NCBI RefSeq assembly: GCF_003116015.1
Contig: NZ_LGQZ01000001.1
Coordinates: 1-38,772 of the forward strand
Direction of reading: 5' to 3'
Source: Azospirillum sp. TSO22-1
Lineage (GTDB): Bacteria; Pseudomonadota; Alphaproteobacteria; Azospirillales; Azospirillaceae
Length of the DNA: 38,772 nucleotides
The notes under the pieces were generated by a model. The model was not told the DNA's origin, searched no databases, and saw nothing but the letters and a program-made list of their open reading frames with translations. Position numbers and translations under genes: made by a program. Shown in pieces: positions 26,525 through 34,516 of this stretch; positions within the stretch are counted from its first letter, which is position 1; each line of letters opens with the position of its first letter.

Positions 26525-27298
26525 TCACTCCATGCCGTAGAGCTTGAGCAGTTGCTCGAAGTCGCCGGCCTGTTCCAGGACCTTCAGCGCCTCCTGCCAG
26601 TCCGCCGGATTCAGGGTCGACGCCTTGTTGGCCGCGAGGTAGGCGGCGGAGCGCTCCTGCGGCTCGCCGAAGACCAGCGCGCCCTGGCCGCCGACCGCCT
26701 TCCAGTCGGTCTTGCAGAACGGGTTGGGCTGGTAGGCCACGTCGATCTTGCCGTCGAGCAGGCCCTGCATCAGATCGCGCGAGGTGGCGAACTCGACGAT
26801 GTTGGTCAGGCCCTTCTGCTTCAGGAAGGTGAGCGAGGCGCTGTTGACCGTGGTACCGACACCCTTCAGGCGCTTGGCGTCGTCCAGCGTGTTGATCGGG
26901 GCGCTGCCCGGACGCCCGCCGAAGGAGCGGTCCATGTCGAAGATCTTGGTCAGCCAGAGATACTTGTCCTCGCGCTCCTTGTTGCGCGTGACCGGGAAGA
27001 ACAGGGTGCCGGGCTTGGCATCGGCTTCGGCCACCGCATCCGGCCACGCCATGAACTCGATCGGCTTGTCGACCTTCTGGAGCTTCATCATCTCGCGGAC
27101 GAGGTCGTGCAGCAGGCCCTTCTTGTCCGGCGACGAGTTGTCGGTCAGCGGCGCGAAGTTGGCGGTGACGACGCGAGTCACCTGGGCCGACGCCGGTCCG
27201 GCCCCCAGCAGACCAAGGAGCAGCGCACCGGCGGCCGCCACGCGGGCGGCGGTGCGGAACGGGGACGTCACACGGCCCAAGTCTTTCATCTCGAACAT
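26525..27298 (-). CDS. Periplasmic solute-binding protein (SBP family 3-like)
   Basis: A 257-residue secreted protein of the extracellular solute-binding protein family 3 type. The signal peptide (AARVAAAGALLLGLLGAGPASA) is cut before QVTRVVT. The mature domain has LLHDLVREMMKLQKV, FFPVTRNKERE, KRLKGVGTTVNSASLTFL, and LLDGKIDVAYQPNPF, the usual two-lobe pattern. I chose the ATG at 27298 because GGTGAG precedes it; the frame is open to 27340. No ABC permease or ATPase lies nearby, so it is an orphan: it may serve a distant transporter or act as a sensor partner for the neighbouring chemoreceptor. The ligand is unknown. Confidence 0.85.
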   Translation of the reverse strand: MFEMKDLGRVTSPFRTAARVAAAGALLLGLLGAGPASAQVTRVVTANFAPLTDNSSPDKKGLLHDLVREMMKLQKVDKPIEFMAWPDAVAEADAKPGTLFFPVTRNKEREDKYLWLTKIFDMDRSFGGRPGSAPINTLDDAKRLKGVGTTVNSASLTFLKQKGLTNIVEFATSRDLMQGLLDGKIDVAYQPNPFCKTDWKAVGGQGALVFGEPQERSAAYLAANKASTLNPADWQEALKVLEQAGDFEQLLKLYGME

Positions 27299-27705
27299 GC
27301 GGCTCACCTTCCGTGGCGTGTTTTGTCTGTTGGCGTACAATCGGCGAAGCTACGTAGCGCCAGCGCGATCGTTGCGCGATTTACGCAACTTTATGCGGTG
27401 GACACGCGCGCTTGCCACCCGATTTAGGAGACAAAACGTCGCGGTATTTTCGCATTACCACGTCAGCGCTGGAACGGACCATCATCCCAAGGGAGAGCAC
27501 CATCCTCCAACCGTCATCCGATCATTGCCCCTTCCGGCCCCATTCCCCGCATCAGGAGAGCAGGAACCGCAGGCGACCGCCTACCAATACGACGAACGTG
27601 TTAAATCATTCTATATGATTGGATGCAATTCGATCTATTATGCAACCGTTTCAGTTGCATAACAGAGTATGCAATCCTTGCGAACGACAAACGGCCGGCC
27701 GCACC
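27299..27705. other. Divergent regulatory region between binding protein and membrane transporter genes
   Basis: About 400 bases without a credible gene. The left part upstream of the binding protein holds short inverted repeats such as TTGCGCGATTTACGCAA near 27375. The right part, 27600-27680, is AT-rich and carries the ATGCAA half-site cluster listed separately. A weak plus-strand frame from 27412 has no family resemblance and was not called. Confidence 0.5.
27604..27674 (+). promoter_or_regulatory. Palindrome and TATGCAA half-site cluster upstream of the transporter
   Basis: Two perfect inverted repeats stand close together: AATCAT-N5-ATGATT (27604-27620) and TTATGCAAC-N7-GTTGCATAA (27638-27662). 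A further TATGCAA (27668-27674) pairs with the TTGCATA at 27655-27661, and GATGCAA lies at 27622-27628. This makes four ATGCAA half-sites within 52 bases, ending about 30 bases before the transporter start. It looks like a multi-site operator overlapping a promoter. Confidence 0.65.
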
Positions 27706-29079
27706 ATGACCACTTCCGATAAGCAGACGGCGCTTCCCGACGCCCAGCACGCGTCGCCGCTGCAGCGCGCCATCGTGCGGCCGATCCAGATCCTGCTGAT
27801 CGGGCTGACGGCGCTGCAATTCGTCGCACTCCTGGTGCCGCCCTGGACGGGGCCGCTGGGCGACGTCGCGGCGGTGCTGCTGGCGCTGTTCATCCCGCCG
27901 GCGGTGGTGCGGGCGCGGCGCACCACGCGGGTGCTGTTCGCCCTGCTGGCCGCGGCGGTCGCCGCGGTGACCTGGGCGGTCGGCAACCCGTGGCCGATCT
28001 GGCAGGGGCTGCACAACGCCATGCTGCTGGGCGCCTTCCTGTGCGTGCTGCAGTTGCTGCGCACCATCGCGCACGCCGGCCAGGCGATCCGCGAGGTGCG
28101 CACCCGGCTCGCCCCACTCGACCCGCGGCAGGTGGAGGGCGGATTCCTGGTCGGCGCCTTCGGGATCGGCAGCTTCCTGTCCTTCGGCGCGCACGCGGTG
28201 CTGGCGCCGCTGATGCAGGCCGACGTCCACGAGCGCGGCCGGCGCGAGGCGGCGCTGGCCTCGGTGCGCGGCATCAGCTTCGCCGCCTTCTGGTCGCCGT
28301 TCTTCGTCGGCGTCGCCTACGTCACCCATCAGATGCACGACGTGCCGGCGGGTTCGGTAATCCTGCTGGGCCTCGCCTGCGCGGTGCTGGCGCTGGCCGC
28401 CGACCTCGCGGTGGCGGGCACCGGGCCGCGCAGCCTGATGCGCATCTTCCACGGCCTGCTGCCGCTGGTCCCGATCTCGGCGCTGATCGCCGCGGTGTTC
28501 GTCGCCATCATGTGGCTCACCGGCATCGGCGCCATGGGTGCGGTGGTGGTCGGTGTGCCGCTGCTGAGCGCGGCGCTCCTGGCGCCCATGGGCCGCGAGA
28601 AGGCGGAGCCGCTCCTGAAGACCAGCCTGGGCGGCATCGTCTACGGCAGCGACGAACTGCTGCTGGTGGCGGCGGCCAACATCTTCGCGGCGGTGCTGAC
28701 CGGGTTGCCGGGCTTCGCCCCGACGGTGGCGCCGCTGCTGGTCGGGCTGCCACCGTTCCCGCTGCTGCTGGCGGTGATCGCCATCATGCTGCTGGCCGGC
28801 GCGCTCGGCCTGCACCCGGCGATCTCCGCCTCGGTGCTGCTCGGCGTCTTCGCCAACCTGCCGGACGCGGTAGCGCGGCTGTCACTGGCCGAGGCGCTGA
28901 TCATCGGCTGGAGCCTGGCGGTGACCATCTCGCCCGTCGGGGTAACGGTGATGGTGGCCAGCCAGATGTTCCACGTGCCCTACCCGAAGCTGGTGTTCAG
29001 CCGCAACCTGGCCACCGCGCTGCTGGTCGGCGCGGCCGGCGCCGGCGTGCTGGCGCTGCTGGACGCGCTGGTGCGGTAG
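27706..29079 (+). CDS. Polytopic membrane transporter of unrecognised family (ion-transporter-like)
   Basis: The 457-residue protein has about twelve hydrophobic segments. Two halves contain matching features: GAFGIGSFLSFGAHAVLAPL in the first, and LGLHPAISASVLLGVF followed by SLAVTISPVGVTVMVASQM in the second. Such twice-repeated re-entrant patterns occur in the ion transporter superfamily of anion and dicarboxylate carriers, but I do not recognise a specific family. The ATG at 27706 is preferred over the open frame from 27619 because the operator cluster lies between. A bidirectional terminator follows. The divergent binding protein and the homocitrate-synthase operon on the other side give no certain clue to the substrate. 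Confidence 0.75.
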   Translation: MTTSDKQTALPDAQHASPLQRAIVRPIQILLIGLTALQFVALLVPPWTGPLGDVAAVLLALFIPPAVVRARRTTRVLFALLAAAVAAVTWAVGNPWPIWQGLHNAMLLGAFLCVLQLLRTIAHAGQAIREVRTRLAPLDPRQVEGGFLVGAFGIGSFLSFGAHAVLAPLMQADVHERGRREAALASVRGISFAAFWSPFFVGVAYVTHQMHDVPAGSVILLGLACAVLALAADLAVAGTGPRSLMRIFHGLLPLVPISALIAAVFVAIMWLTGIGAMGAVVVGVPLLSAALLAPMGREKAEPLLKTSLGGIVYGSDELLLVAAANIFAAVLTGLPGFAPTVAPLLVGLPPFPLLLAVIAIMLLAGALGLHPAISASVLLGVFANLPDAVARLSLAEALIIGWSLAVTISPVGVTVMVASQMFHVPYPKLVFSRNLATALLVGAAGAGVLALLDALVR

Positions 29080-29091
29080 ACCCACGCACAC

Positions 29092-29132
29092 AAAAAAGCC
29101 GCCGGCCTCCCTGCGGAAGCCGGCGGCTTTTT
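29092..29132. terminator. Bidirectional intrinsic terminator
   Basis: A perfect 9-bp stem GCCGCCGGC (29098-29106) / GCCGGCGGC (29119-29127) has six A on its left and five T on its right, so it can terminate transcription from both sides. It lies between the convergent transporter and P-loop protein genes. Confidence 0.95.
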
Positions 29133-29151
29133 CGTGACGACGAACGCCGTG

Positions 29152-29991
29152 TCAGGCGGCGAGTCGGTGACGGCGGCCGGTCAGCAGGCGAGCCAGCACG
29201 GAACCGACCTCCGCCGGGCCGGACACCGTGGTGTCGACCACCGCGGTGCGCTCCGGCGCGATGGTCATCAGCGTGTCGACCGCACGGTCCGGGTCGTAGT
29301 TGCGGCGCTCGGCGGCGATGATCTTGAACTTCGCCAGAACGTCGGCAGCCTCCAGCGTGCCCACCGCCACCTCGGCGCGCAGCCGGGCGACCTCCTCGTC
29401 GGTCAGGATGCCCTCGGCGCCCGGCAGCTCGAAGTTCGAGCCGACCGCCGCGTCGGTGCCCGGCGCCGCGCGGTCGAAGGCGTCGCCGCGCTTCAGCAGG
29501 CGCATCAGGCGCACCATATCCGGTGCGGTCAGCACCAGGAAGCGCGCCTGCGGCAGCGCCTCGGCGGCGTGCACCACCTCGGCCTCGCCGCGCAGGCCGT
29601 CGAACACCAGCGGCAGACCGCGCTTGGAGGCGTCGGCCGCCAACCCGGCCAGCACCGCCGCCATGCCGCCCGGGCAGTCGTGCGTGAAGCGCTGGGTGAT
29701 CGAGAAGCGCTGCACGCGGTCGGTCACCGGCCCGTCGGCGTAGAGCGGGATGATCGCCTTGTCGGTGACGACACGGCGGTCGGGCAGCAGGCTGAAGCGG
29801 ATGCCGCGCTGCTCCAACGCGGTGATCGCCGTGGACTTGCCGGCGCCGGTGACGCCGACCAGGACCAGCACCTCGCTGTCGGCCATCGACCGCCAGCCGG
29901 CGGGCAGCGGGCCGCCGAAGCCGATGCCGGGAGCGATGGTGGTGAAGGGGGCGGTGGAGGGGCCAGTGGAGGGGGTGTGCTGCGTGCTCAT
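29152..29991 (-). CDS. P-loop (AAA/kinase-like) nucleotide-binding protein
   Basis: A 279-residue soluble protein with a Walker A motif G46-V-T-G-A-G-K-S-T54 after a hydrophobic strand, and a probable Walker B in LPLVFDGLRGEAEVV. It looks like a small P-loop kinase or ATPase: the N-terminal 35 residues are Thr/Pro-rich, and RNYDPDRAVDTL and VVDTTVSGPAEV lie near the end. I do not recognise a specific family. Its start overlaps the homocitrate synthase stop (ATGA), so the two are co-translated and probably act in one process. Possible roles are phosphorylating an intermediate or sensing ATP; nothing in the sequence decides this. Confidence 0.8.
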   Translation of the reverse strand: MSTQHTPSTGPSTAPFTTIAPGIGFGGPLPAGWRSMADSEVLVLVGVTGAGKSTAITALEQRGIRFSLLPDRRVVTDKAIIPLYADGPVTDRVQRFSITQRFTHDCPGGMAAVLAGLAADASKRGLPLVFDGLRGEAEVVHAAEALPQARFLVLTAPDMVRLMRLLKRGDAFDRAAPGTDAAVGSNFELPGAEGILTDEEVARLRAEVAVGTLEAADVLAKFKIIAAERRNYDPDRAVDTLMTIAPERTAVVDTTVSGPAEVGSVLARLLTGRRHRLAA

Positions 29992-31178
29992 CAGGCGGCC
30001 GCCTTCAACTCGGTGGCGTCGATCTCGTTGCCGTTCACGGCGGCGGCGCCGGCGATCAGCTCGTCCACGTCGCCGTTGGTGATGCGGCGGCGCGACGCGA
30101 TGTCCTTCAGCGTGGCGGTGATGCGCTTCAGCGCCTCGGCGTCGAGGTCGTAGCCGAGCTGGCCGGCGCGCGCCTTGACCGCGTTCCAGCCGACCAGCTG
30201 GTGGGCGATCATCACGTTGCGCTCCAGGCCGAAATCGGCCGGGTCGAGGATCTCGTAGGTCTTCGGATTGGCGATGATCGCCTTGGAGTGCACGCCCGCC
30301 TTGTGGGTGAAGGCGCTGGAGCCGACGATGCAGGCGCCGAAGGGGACCTCCACGCCGACGATGCGGGCCACCAACTCGACCAGCGGCTTCAGCGCCGGCA
30401 GGTCGAAGCGCGCGCGCGCCGCCTCGTGGTCCACCGCGTAGATGGCGGCGACCAGGTCCTCCAGGCGGGTGATGCCGTTGCGCTCGCCCAGGCCCATGAC
30501 GCAGGTGTCGATGTGCGTGGCGCCGCCCTCGACCGCCATCCAGGCGTTGGCAGTGGCGCAGCCGGTGTCGTTGTGGCCGTGGAACTCGATGTCGATATCG
30601 GGGCCCAGCGCCTTGCGGACGATCTGCAGCGTCTGCATGACGCGCAGCGGGCTGGCGGCGCCGACCGTGTCGGCGATGCCGAAGCGCGAGAACAGGCCGG
30701 TCTTCGACAGCGGCACGTAGATGGAGAGCAGGTCGTCGAGCGAGCTGCGGAACGCGTCCTCGCAGGAGAAGCGGACGATCGCCTCCGGACGCTCGCGCTT
30801 GATGTAGGCGGCGACCTCGGTGGCCTGGCGGACGATCTCCTCGACGCCGCGGCCGTGGCTGGAGGCGCGCAGGATCGGCGAGGAGGCCATGAACAGGTTG
30901 AATGCGGTGATGCCGCATTCCAACGCCAGACGGACGTCGTCCATGTGGCAGCGCAGGTGGGCGGCGACGTGGGCGCGCAGCTTCAGGCCGGTCAGCACCT
31001 TGCAGGCCTCGCGGGCGCTGGGGCTCACCGCGGGCGAGGAGACCTCGATGAAGTCGACGCCGAACGAATCGAGGGCGCGAGCGATCGCGATCTTGTCCGC
31101 GAGGGTGTAGTGGCTGAGTTCGAACTGCTCGCCTTCGCGGAGGGTCGAATCGACGATGAAGCACTTTTGCAAAGACAT
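29991..31178 (-). CDS. Homocitrate synthase, fungal/Thermus (Lys20/LysS) type
   Basis: A 395-residue member of the DRE-TIM metallolyase family. It starts IVDSTLREGEQF (D10), and has HLRCHMDDVRLALECG, FSCEDAFRSSLDDLL, ADTVGAASP, metal-binding H200-G-H202 in EFHGHNDTGCATANA, GERNGITRLEDLVA, THKAGVHSKAI and ANPKTYEILDP-DFG. These features match yeast Lys20 and Thermus homocitrate synthase more closely than the nitrogenase-linked NifV type. The enzyme condenses acetyl-CoA with 2-oxoglutarate, normally for the aminoadipate route to lysine, which most proteobacteria lack. An AGGAAG lies about nine bases before the ATG. TTGACA/TCCAGA (31223-31251, minus strand) is a possible promoter. It is co-translated with a P-loop protein. 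Confidence 0.88.
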   Translation of the reverse strand: MSLQKCFIVDSTLREGEQFELSHYTLADKIAIARALDSFGVDFIEVSSPAVSPSAREACKVLTGLKLRAHVAAHLRCHMDDVRLALECGITAFNLFMASSPILRASSHGRGVEEIVRQATEVAAYIKRERPEAIVRFSCEDAFRSSLDDLLSIYVPLSKTGLFSRFGIADTVGAASPLRVMQTLQIVRKALGPDIDIEFHGHNDTGCATANAWMAVEGGATHIDTCVMGLGERNGITRLEDLVAAIYAVDHEAARARFDLPALKPLVELVARIVGVEVPFGACIVGSSAFTHKAGVHSKAIIANPKTYEILDPADFGLERNVMIAHQLVGWNAVKARAGQLGYDLDAEALKRITATLKDIASRRRITNGDVDELIAGAAAVNGNEIDATELKAAA

Positions 31179-31654
31179 GAGACCCGCTTCCTTTCACGTA
31201 TCGGTGAGGCAAGCGTCCGCGCTCTGGAAAGCGATGCTCGCCCAGTGTCAAAATTCAAAACGAATGAGTGGTTTCCGCGCCGACGAGGATGCAGTCGCCG
31301 GCCGGTCAAACCCACAACGCGACCGCCTCGCCAGCCCCTTCACAGGGTGTCCGGTGCTGCGAATCACGTTTTGATTTTTATGATTGCGACGCCCCGTACC
31401 GTTTCACCCTTTTGGGCGGTGCCGTTGACGTCGTGGGTCCCTTTTATGTCACGTATTTAATAAATGCAACCTAGTTTTGGTGCATGCACAGGTATGCGCC
31501 TACCGCAAGCATGTGCGATGTTCGGCAATTTCAAACCACTTACGAACCGTTAATTCGCAACATCCGTGTTACACGCACGAAATAGGAAAACGGCACCGTA
31601 TGGAACGGCGCCGTTCGTTTGCGTACCCGACAATGTTGTGTGTTTGTATGCGAA
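31179..31654. other. Intergenic region upstream of homocitrate synthase gene
   Basis: About 475 bases with lower GC content and no convincing gene. On the minus strand TTGACA (31246-31251) and TCCAGA (31223-31228) with 17 bases between form a possible promoter for the homocitrate synthase operon. The left-to-right middle (31440-31560) contains several ATGCA-type words, for example ATGCAAC at 31462 and GTGCATGC near 31481. The SMP-30 terminator stem lies at 31589-31615. Confidence 0.45.
31589..31615 (-). terminator. Terminator of the TRAP/SMP-30 operon
   Basis: AACGGCACCGT (31589-31599) and ACGGCGCCGTT (31605-31615) form an 11-bp stem, one pair being a G-U wobble on the minus strand, with a five-base loop. 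It lies 40 bases after the SMP-30 stop and is followed on the minus strand by TTCCTATTTC, a weak T-rich tract. Confidence 0.7.
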
Positions 31655-32584
31655 TCAGCGATTCGATGGCCCAAACAAAGGCTTTCCTGCCACCGGAAGG
31701 CGGTATTTTATCACCGTCCCACTCTCGGATTCGGTGATGTAGACCGTTTGGCCGGCTTCTCCGCCAAAGGAGAGGTTCGTCGTGAACAATCCCTCGCCCG
31801 AAAGGATGCGACATTTTGGCGCACCAAGGATGTCGAATCCCCACACACAGCCGTTTCCTGCGTGCGCCACCCACAATCCGCCATCCGAATCGAGCGCCAT
31901 TCCGTCCGGTCCCGACAACCCTCCCGACAGCTGGATGAACAGGCCGACCTTGGAGGTGGAGCCATCGGCTGCCAAGGGCACGCGCCAGATGGCGTTGGCG
32001 CGGGTGACCGCGACGTAGATGGCGGTCTCCGCCTTGTTGGGAACCAAGCCGTTGGGGCTGGGCAGCGTGTCGAACAGGCAGGTCAGCCGGCCATCGGTAC
32101 CCAGGCGGTACAGCCGGCCGGTCGGGTCGTGCAGGCCGGTCTGCCCCTGGTCGGTGAAGTAGAGGTCGCCGCTGGCCGCGAACACCAGATCGTTTACACC
32201 CTTGAAACATTCGCCGCGGGCGCGCTCCAGCACCGGCTCGATTTGCCCGGTCCCCGGGTCGAGGACCAGGATGCCCTTCCTGTAGTCGGCGATGAACAGC
32301 CGGCCGTCGCGGTGGAAGGCCAGCCCGTTCGGCTCGCCGTCGTACTCCGCCACCAGCGTGAACACGCCGTCGGGCGAGACGCGGAAAATGCGGCCCCAGG
32401 GAATGTCGGTCAGCCACAGGTTGCCCCGGGCGTCGAAGGCCGGCCCCTCGAGGAAGGAGTGCAACTCCTCCCCGCGCTTGTTGGCGTCAGCCCACGCGCT
32501 GCGGCGGCCCTTGCGGCGGAACTCCTCGGGCAGGCGGGCGAAGACCTCGGCCTTCACGGTCTCGGGCGGCGGGTAGAGACTCAC
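31655..32584 (-). CDS. SMP-30/gluconolactonase/LRE family protein
   Basis: A 309-residue beta-propeller protein of the SMP-30 family, which hydrolyses lactones. The start is a GTG at 32584, overlapping the TRAP permease stop as GTGA with GGAGG seven bases before it. Typical segments are SFLEGPAFDARGNLWLTDIP, VAEYDGEPNGLAFHRDGRLF, GVNDLVFAASGDLYFTDQG, PSPNGLVPNKAE and LSGPDGMALDSDGGLWVAH; the Glu, Asn and Asp residues of the metal site are in these motifs. It has no signal peptide, so it is cytoplasmic. As the last gene of the TRAP operon it may open a lactone form of the imported acid. Confidence 0.92.
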   Translation of the reverse strand: MSLYPPPETVKAEVFARLPEEFRRKGRRSAWADANKRGEELHSFLEGPAFDARGNLWLTDIPWGRIFRVSPDGVFTLVAEYDGEPNGLAFHRDGRLFIADYRKGILVLDPGTGQIEPVLERARGECFKGVNDLVFAASGDLYFTDQGQTGLHDPTGRLYRLGTDGRLTCLFDTLPSPNGLVPNKAETAIYVAVTRANAIWRVPLAADGSTSKVGLFIQLSGGLSGPDGMALDSDGGLWVAHAGNGCVWGFDILGAPKCRILSGEGLFTTNLSFGGEAGQTVYITESESGTVIKYRLPVAGKPLFGPSNR

Positions 32585-34491
32585 AGTGCAACCTCCACGG
32601 ATTGGCGGCGATAAGCCAGCAGCCGGCGCGCCAGGATGGCGCCGCCGATGGTGAAGCCGATGCCGGTGCTGAGCGCCCCCGGCACGTAGATCAGCGCGGC
32701 GCACGCCGCGAGCACCAGCCGCTCGGCCCACAGTATCCGGCCGTGGAAATGGCCGACCTGCACCGCCGCCAGCATCACCACCGCCAGGGCCAGCGTCGCC
32801 AGCGAGGCGAGGATGGCGGGCAGGGTCGCCAGCGACACGTCCTGCAGCATCAGTTCGGGCTGATAGACCCACAGGAACGGGAACAGGAAGGCGACGATGC
32901 ACAGGCGCATGGAGTGCATCGTGATCCGCATCACCGGTTCCTGGGCGATGGCGGCGGCGGCGAACACCGCCAGCGCCACCGGCGGCGTGATCGCCGACAT
33001 CACCGCGTAGTAGAAGGCGAACATGTGCGTGGTCAGCGTCGGCAGGCCGAGCTCGGTCAGCGCCGGCCCAGCGGTGAACACCACCAACAGGTAGGAGGCC
33101 GCCGTCGGCAGCGCCATGCCGAGCAGCAGCGAGCACGCCACCGCGGCGATCAGCGCCAGGAACAAGTCGCTCTGCCCCAGCACGACGATCGCTTGGCTGA
33201 GCTTGATGCCCAACCCCGTGGCGGACACCGCGCCGATGATGATGCCGATGGCCGCGCAGGACACCGCCACGGTCAGCCCCTCCTGCCCGCCCTCGACCAG
33301 CATGCGGCGCAGCGTCTCCCGGTCCGGCCGCGTCTCCGGGAACAGGAACGCCAGGCCCAGCAGTGCGGCGATGGCCCCCAATCCGCACAGGTCCACCGAG
33401 TAGCCGCTGAACAGCATGGTCAGCAGCACCGTGAAGGAGACCACCGTGATCACCATCTGGATCACCCGCAGCCGCGTCCAGGTGCCGTCCTGCCCCTCCG
33501 GCGGCTTGATGCCGAGCTTGTCCGCCTCCAGCGCCGTCACGCAGGACAGCGAGAAGATGAACAGGAACGACGGCACCAGCGCCGCCAGCATGATGTTGCC
33601 GTAGGGAACGCCGGTGATCTCCGCCATGATGAAGGCGCCCACGCCCATCACCGGCGGCATGATCTGGCCGACCACCGAGGAGGAGGCCTCCACCGCCCCC
33701 GCGTAGGCCTTGGAGAAGCCGGCGCGGTGCATGGTCGCGATGGTGATGGAGCCGTTCGCCACCACGTTGGCCGTCGCCGAGCCGTTGATCGAGCCGAACA
33801 GCGCCGAGGCGACGATGGCGCACTGCGCCGAGCCCGAGCGCCGGCCCATCGACAGCGCCCCGGCGATCCAGTCGAAGAAGTCGCCCACCCCGCTGAGCCG
33901 AAGCACCACGCCGAAGATCACGAAGACGTAGACGATCTCCACCACCGAGCCGAGCGCCACGCCGAAGATGCCATTGCTGCTGTAGGACAGCTCGGCCACC
34001 TCCTCCACCCCCATGCCGCGGTGCCCCGCCCAGCCCGGCAGCAGGTTGCCGAACCCCAGGTAGGCGATGCCGGCCAGCACGACGCCCAGCAGCATCCAGC
34101 CTTCGGCCCGGCGCGCGCCCTCCAGCACCACCAGCGTGCCGACCACGTAGGCGGTCAGGTCCCAGCCGTTGGGCAGGCCCTCGCGGAAGGCGGCGATGTC
34201 CTGGTAGTTGAGGATCATGTAGACGCCGGCAGAGGCGCCGGCGACGGTCAGCGCCAGCGCCAGCAGCGCGTCCAGCGCCGGCCGCGCCGCCAGCGGCCCC
34301 GGCCGCAGCGCGAACAGGGCGCCCAGCGCCAGCATCAGCACCACCTCGTACTGCACCCAGACGGTCAGCCGGCCGTACAGGGTGGAACCGATGATGAAGG
34401 CGGCGAGCGCGGCGCACAGCGCCGCCCCGACGCCACGCCGCAGGCTCTCGATGGTCGGCGCCACGGCAGCGGTTTCGGTCAGGCTGGTCAT
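32581..34491 (-). CDS. TRAP transporter fused permease (4TM-12TM)
   Basis: A 636-residue inner-membrane protein in which the small (DctQ-like) and large (DctM-like) TRAP permease subunits are joined, as is usual for TAXI-type systems. The N-terminal part has four helices up to about residue 170. The large subunit then shows IVASALFGSINGSATANVVANG, EASSSVVGQIMPPVMGVGAFIMAE and LGMALPTAASYLLVV, the conserved re-entrant motifs. TRAP transporters use a sodium or proton gradient and a periplasmic binding protein. The partner gene lies 25 bases upstream, and the SMP-30 gene overlaps its end. Confidence 0.94.
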   Translation of the reverse strand: MTSLTETAAVAPTIESLRRGVGAALCAALAAFIIGSTLYGRLTVWVQYEVVLMLALGALFALRPGPLAARPALDALLALALTVAGASAGVYMILNYQDIAAFREGLPNGWDLTAYVVGTLVVLEGARRAEGWMLLGVVLAGIAYLGFGNLLPGWAGHRGMGVEEVAELSYSSNGIFGVALGSVVEIVYVFVIFGVVLRLSGVGDFFDWIAGALSMGRRSGSAQCAIVASALFGSINGSATANVVANGSITIATMHRAGFSKAYAGAVEASSSVVGQIMPPVMGVGAFIMAEITGVPYGNIMLAALVPSFLFIFSLSCVTALEADKLGIKPPEGQDGTWTRLRVIQMVITVVSFTVLLTMLFSGYSVDLCGLGAIAALLGLAFLFPETRPDRETLRRMLVEGGQEGLTVAVSCAAIGIIIGAVSATGLGIKLSQAIVVLGQSDLFLALIAAVACSLLLGMALPTAASYLLVVFTAGPALTELGLPTLTTHMFAFYYAVMSAITPPVALAVFAAAAIAQEPVMRITMHSMRLCIVAFLFPFLWVYQPELMLQDVSLATLPAILASLATLALAVVMLAAVQVGHFHGRILWAERLVLAACAALIYVPGALSTGIGFTIGGAILARRLLAYRRQSVEVAL

Positions 34492-34516
34492 GGCCTTCTC
34501 CGTGAAGCTGGAAGGG

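Noticed and set aside
27412..27662. A plus-strand frame in the divergent region before the transporter
   Set aside because: It has no family resemblance and overlaps the palindromic operator cluster.
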